Assembly (NCBI RefSeq): GCF_964340395.1
Contig: NC_135561.1
Span: 20,297,740 to 20,361,739 of the forward strand
Length of the DNA stretch: 64,000 bases
Direction of reading: 5' to 3'
Origin: Glandiceps talaboti
Lineage: Eukaryota > Hemichordata > Enteropneusta > Spengelidae
Positions 59,450-64,000 of the stretch are shown here, one piece after another. Each line of letters opens with the position of its first letter. Position 1 is the stretch's first letter. The position numbers were made by a program, and so were the translations under genes. The notes under the pieces were generated by a model. The model ran no database searches, was not told the DNA's origin, and worked only from the letters and a program-made list of their open reading frames with translations.

Positions 59450-60850
59450 AATAAACACTAACTTATCATTGGGTAGAACTGTGTGATTGATTAACAAAGA
59501 CATGATGTTAATGACTGTGGGTGGTGGGCTTGTTTGAATTTGAAATTTCATATCTGGACCTCATAGAGCTAGATGTAAAGAGAGATCTTGAGATTTGATG
59601 CCATGGACAGGACTATTAAACCAGACAATCACTGTATCCTAAAATATATAATAAAAAATGTAAATAAAGTATAAAAACAATGAGTGATAAGAATCAATGA
59701 AATTAATCATGTTTATTGCACCATATGAACTGACCTCTTCCAGGCATACAGGACAGCATATTGATCTAAATGCTGTACAATTTAGAGAAAATGCCATTAA
59801 ACTTTTTTGTCAAATCTATAAAAGGGTGAATCTTACCCCAGTCAACAGCACACATTCACATTATATATTATATCTACTTATAATCTGAAAATTATACAAT
59901 GGTATACAGTCAAGCAATGGTTCATTATCTGACCTGTGTCAATGAATTCCTCTAGTGAGTGAACTAAGTAAAAGTTGATGTCACTAATTATTCAAAATGT
60001 TTGAACTGTTTTCTATGAACTTTCTTCTGCATTGGTAAACATTGCATTGAATAAACTTTTGTTCCAATAGATCTAGACCTGTTGTCGGTTCAAGGACGTA
60101 TCACACATATCCCCTTACAGTGCCAGGTATTCTGTACATGCAGGGGATTTAAATGCACTACTCAGGGGTTGGTTGTAATCTCACTGTATCCTGGTTTCCT
60201 TCTGTCGTTGATGGCATTTAGTCTTTGTTCTCACTCTCAATGAATGAGGTCGACATGTCCCCATCATTTCAAGATGAAAATGTTATTTCAAATTGTAATA
60301 AAGACAAAACAAGACTAAATGTAACAACGTAAACGACATCTCACACAATGCATCTTAGAACCAGAAAATCAACTATCTGTTGACAAAAATTGGAGTGTAT
60401 AGTCAAACATTTCATGAAACCATTTTCAAGTTTATGTTTGCAACAAAAGTTGAAATTGATACAATTTATGAATAGTCTTTGTTTCATGAATAACGTCTGC
60501 TCTATGAATTGAGTTTGTTTGATGTAATTTCAAAATTGCTCATTGTTGATTCACTAAGTTTACCTCTGATTTGTTAGTTCATAAAGAATTGTTATAAATG
60601 CTAAATTTTTCACACTATTAAACACAACTATTAAAAACAAATTGCACTAAAGTACAATGAAAACTTAGCCAATACTTGAAAGCAATAGCTTAATTGAAGG
60701 TAATGTCTTCGGCAAGAATAACCAAAAATAGTATCATCTTTTCATCATGATTTGTGTTGAAACTCTGGATGAACTTCACAGCCAAAAGAAACGTCTATTT
60801 TTGATCACGGTTTATTAAATATTAATGTTTTACAGTAACTTCAGGCAAAC
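59450..60850. other. Non-coding stretch
   Basis: AT-rich; no exon, RNA gene or repeat that I can support. Confidence 0.45.
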
Positions 60851-60854
60851 ATTT

Positions 60855-61275
60855 TTAAAAAAAAGGTTTGTTTCCAATAACATGACTTCAAAAAATAGGG
60901 TAGGTAGGTCAGAGTTTTATTTTATTTTTTTCAATTTTTTTAAATGTTGGGAAAATGGTTCAACAAGATACTCCAACAATATTTGTGTGATAGTTTGATT
61001 GATGGTGTGTAGAAGAAGTAAATGAAGTCAATTAAGTGTGAAGTAGACGATATACAGACTGTATAGTACTTTATGAACTTATTAAACTTACATTTCTGAA
61101 AGACTTAATTTCTCTGGAATAAGATTTTTAAAAAAAGGAATTGAACAAAGATACATTGGTAAGAAAATTTACATAGAACTAGAAGTAAATCCTCACCATA
61201 TATACAAAAACATTTAGGGTTGGCTGATTAAACTGGGGTCGGTCGGGTTATTGGAAACACACTTTTTTTATTTGG
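60855..61275. mobile_element. MITE with terminal inverted repeats (partner at 23,638)
   Basis: The left end AAAAAAAAGGTTTGTTTCCA then ATAAC pairs with the right end GTTATTGGAAACACACTTTT then TTT. Next to the ends are ATAGGGTAGGTAGGTCAGAG on the left and TAGGGTTGGCTGATTAAACT on the right, both conserved at 23,638-24,005. No transposase. Confidence 0.7.
61267..61272 (-). terminator. Poly(A) signal of the SDR gene, inside a MITE end
   Basis: AATAAA on the minus strand, 85 bases after the stop codon at 61,357, located in the terminal repeat of the MITE. Confidence 0.55.
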
Positions 61276-61356
61276 CCTGATTATCGGCTGTGTTTTTTGT
61301 ACAGGCTCTCAACAATAGTACTGGTAATTTCAAGGAGTAAGTCTTCCTTTGTAAAT

Positions 61357-62918
61357 TCAGGCATCTTTGTCCTTGTCTTCATCAGGCCCCTTATCTTGGG
61401 CATAAATACCAGCTCCAAAAAAGTCATGAAATAGGTGAGCCACTTTCCTTGGTATAAATCTGTGAAACAAACAATGGAATGAGTTATTTAGATCATAGTG
61501 AGTGAGCGAGTGTCTGTGTGTGTATGTCTCTCTGTCTGTCTGTCAGTCTGTCTGTCTGTGTGTCTGTCAGTCTGTCTGTCTGTCTGTCAGTCTCACTGTG
61601 TCAGTCTGTCTGTCAGTCTGTCAGTCTGTCTGTCTGTCTGTAAGTCTGTCAGTCTGTCTGTCTGTCTGTCAGTCTGTCTGTCGCTGTCTGTCTGCCTGTC
61701 TGTCACTTTGAGTGAATGAGCTTTTTCATTTGCAGGCATTTCTTGGTTTTGTATATGTCTGTCTGTGTCAGTTTCACACATGGTGTCAGTCAGTTTCAGT
61801 TCTACATTACATGAATGGTTAATAAACAGTGCAAGTAAAGAGTGTGGTCAACTTACGGATTTTTTAAGGACAAGGTAAATCTGAGACTGCTAGGAATAAG
61901 TAATTCTTCTTTGTTTCTCAACACACCATCAATAATTTCAGCAGCAACATACTCAGGTTCCATGACTGGGCTAAGTTTTGGAAATCTGAAAATAAAACAA
62001 TGAACACAAAAAACAAGTTATGTACTATAAAAATGAAACAGCTATCAAATTATACATCATTCTCCATTTTCTTACAAATCAGTGTTAACATTTCACATTG
62101 TATCACACACACACAAGTCAACTTGAACACATTTGAACAGTAAGTGATTTATACCCTGATCGTTGTCACGACAACGTGTGCCTCTATCATTTGTTCTATG
62201 ATGCTTGTAATACGAGTCAAAAATGTTAAGAGTCATCATTCCTCTTCCCAATATTGCATAAATTATGTACAGATATAATTTTATTGTTCCCAAGTATTTT
62301 TTCTTCATTCACTGTTTCATCTTTGACTCGTGTTTGCTGTATGAAGAAAAATATTGGTTACAATATCTAATTATACCATGCACAAGTCAAGTTATTGTCT
62401 TTCAACAGAAAATATGGAGAATATACCCTGGTTGTTTTACATCTGCAGAACCTGTTTCTACATTACTGGTTCTACTGTGCTCAAAATGTAAATCAAAACA
62501 TTCCAAATCGCCATTATTTTTCCCAGTTTTTCATAATTATGCTTGCGGTGGTATAAGTACATTATTCCGGAATAAATCCCTTCATTCAGCTGGAAAATAC
62601 TTGAGACCTAAGAGTTCCAGTCACACTTGACGGAATGAACAAATGTATTGGGTACCACAACAATATCTCTCACCTCAATCTTGGATATTTAGTCATTCCT
62701 GTGTCGACAAACAAAGGACACACAGTTGTTGTTTTTATTCCATCTTTGTTCTGTTCTTTGATTTCATTGGTTAAAGCTTCTGTAAATCCAACAGCTGCAT
62801 ACTTAGATGCTGTATAATCAACTAATTTAGCAACACCATGTTTACCAGCCATTGATGCCATGGTAACAATATGACCATGGTTGTGATCAAGCATACTAGG
62901 TAGAAACGCCCTCACAGT
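61357..62918 (-). CDS. SDR16C-type short-chain dehydrogenase (retinol dehydrogenase 10/SDR16C5-like), 3' part, three exons
   Basis: Exons 62,674-62,918, 61,857-61,985 and 61,357-61,459 join in frame to 158 C-terminal residues; 5' exons (the Rossmann TGxxxGxG part) lie beyond the window. The first exon has [12 protein letters not shown] with the catalytic Ser at local residue 22 and DYTASK with the YxxxK pair Tyr35/Lys39, then IKTTTVCP and VDTGM, wording typical of the SDR16C group (RDH10, SDR16C5, HSD17B11/13). These are NAD(P)-dependent membrane or lipid-droplet enzymes oxidising retinol or sterols. The second exon has the family tail [17 protein letters not shown]; the third ends in an unusual acidic/lysine tail (PDEDKDKDA). 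The substrate cannot be assigned. A foldback element lies in the intron between the first two exons. The acceptor at 62,918 is pyrimidine-rich (TTTTTCTTTTCAG). Confidence 0.9.
61498..61706. repeat. (GTCT)n microsatellite in an SDR intron
   Basis: TCTGTCTGTCTGTCAGTCTG and variants, located about 40 bases from the acceptor of the last exon. Confidence 0.97.
62150..62630 (-). mobile_element. Foldback-type element, inverted copy, SDR intron
   Basis: CTTCATTCAGCTGGAAAATA followed by CTTGAGACCTAAG (62,582-62,613) is the reverse complement of 56,990-57,022; TTATACCATGCACAAGTCA (62,372-62,390) is that of TGACTCGTGCATGGTATAA at 57,148. GTTGTCACGACAACGTG at the other edge is itself palindromic. Confidence 0.6.
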
Positions 62919-64000
62919 CTGAAAAGAAAAACACGGAATATAAGATATACTATATAGATTTTTAGATACTCTTTAAACAATAATAAATAGGAAAATCTGA
63001 GTTTCCAATTTACCAGAGTTAATTTCACCAAAAATCAAGGTTTTTTGCGGTAAGTATGTAAAATCTAACACAGCTCCCACCAAAGTTTTTGTTAACAGTG
63101 ATAGGTGGCTTAAATCTACTAAAGTTCCCTAGTTCCTAAGTTGCAATATATTTTACATGGGTTCCCATACAAAATTATAGTACACAGTATATATACAGGA
63201 AAATCTGCCAGTTTTGTCACTTTTTCCTCTCTCTCTCTATCACCAAGGTTTCTCAACTTAGCAAAAATACTGAAAACGATGATAAAGGTATTGAAATCTA
63301 TGCACATTTACCAAATGTCCCATTGTTACTGTGGTTATATACACCTGGGACTAGAATTAAATGCATCAAATATTACATGTATTTAGGGTAACACAAACAT
63401 TTGGTTTTGTCATCAAATCAGGTTTTGAGGTCTACCAAAAATATGAAAAACTCAATAAAATATCATCTGCAAAAGTGCAAATTAAATGTGTATGCTTCTT
63501 TAAAAGTTTCTTGACCTGTATGGAGGCCAAGCAGTAATCTTTGACCAGTTAGTTATTCATGCTGCCTGTGAGGGCAGTGTTCATCAAAATCTAGGTTTGT
63601 TACCATGCCAAAAACAGCTGATTGACCATGTACCAATGCAAAAATAGCTATCATCTTATCTCTACATTTTTGTTCTGACCTATTCAACACTCAGCAATCT
63701 AACTAAATCATCATTTCATTTGAAATTTGTTTTCTGTTTTACATATCTAAATACACAGACATTAATTTTGGATTGATATGTCTAGACCCAGGATTCATTT
63801 CTAGGTTTCTTGCATAAATCCTATCTAATTAGTATTGGACTAAATAGAAAAATTCATATGTTCAGTACAAACTTTTTTTATAACGCTGTCTGACAACGGT
63901 TGTCCTAACCAAACTATTAATCCTAAGCTGACAAGGATCTTTAATAAGTGGCCATATGGATAATAAATGGGTATTTATTTTGGATATTTAATTCATAAAA
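62919..64000 (-). other. Intron of the SDR gene up to the window edge
   Basis: Begins with the acceptor of the 62,918 exon. I find no upstream SDR exon (NAG motif or VN-type helix) before 64,000. Confidence 0.55.

Noticed and set aside
61498-61781. Val-Cys-Leu-Ser repeat ORFs
   Set aside because: Translation of (GTCT)n.

Overview
The window looks like nuclear DNA of a bilaterian animal, most likely a marine invertebrate. Genes are split by GT-AG introns, the sequence is AT-rich, and most of it is non-coding and full of tandem repeats and small transposable elements. Gene content (UQCRB, HS1BP3, a TTC22-like protein, an SDR16C-type dehydrogenase) fits a deuterostome or a lophotrochozoan; I cannot tell these apart from the sequence.

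Layout. Bases 1-30,000 hold no protein gene that I can support. They carry a 146-bp tandem element, (TA)n around a hairpin, minisatellites of 37, 54, 67, 33 and 29 bp (the last with about 83 copies), several inverted-repeat elements and one non-LTR retrotransposon tail. Bases 30,200-34,100 are visibly richer in CpG and contain a compact set of three short intronless ORFs, each behind a TATA-like box: a small secreted protein candidate on the minus strand (31,604-31,825), a ParB/sulfiredoxin-fold-like protein on the plus strand (32,430-32,825) behind a dense CRE-type promoter, and a second secreted candidate (33,215-33,532). Two direct copies of a 91-92 bp inverted-repeat element bracket this cluster. 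Bases 34,350-37,580 hold minisatellites of 26 and 38 bp; each 38-bp unit contains a CCAAT box.

On the minus strand, 38,027-41,368 carries four exons of HS1BP3 (PX domain plus acidic repeats). A possible first exon lies at 52,652-52,692, which would make the single-exon TTC22-like gene (45,051-46,769) and an 83-copy 30-bp minisatellite (48,070-50,585) nested in the first intron. UQCRB (53,357-57,270, plus strand, four exons) is complete and would be head-to-head with that exon. The right end holds a 56-bp minisatellite, a nearly perfect foldback element and the three 3' exons of an SDR16C-like dehydrogenase (61,357-62,918, minus strand) whose 5' exons lie outside the window.

The genes do not form a pathway: one is a respiratory chain subunit, one a phosphoinositide-binding adaptor, one a TPR scaffold and one a membrane dehydrogenase. 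The less ordinary parts are the TATA mini-gene cluster, the higher-order structure of the minisatellites, and small transposons that appear to supply promoter or poly(A) signals.
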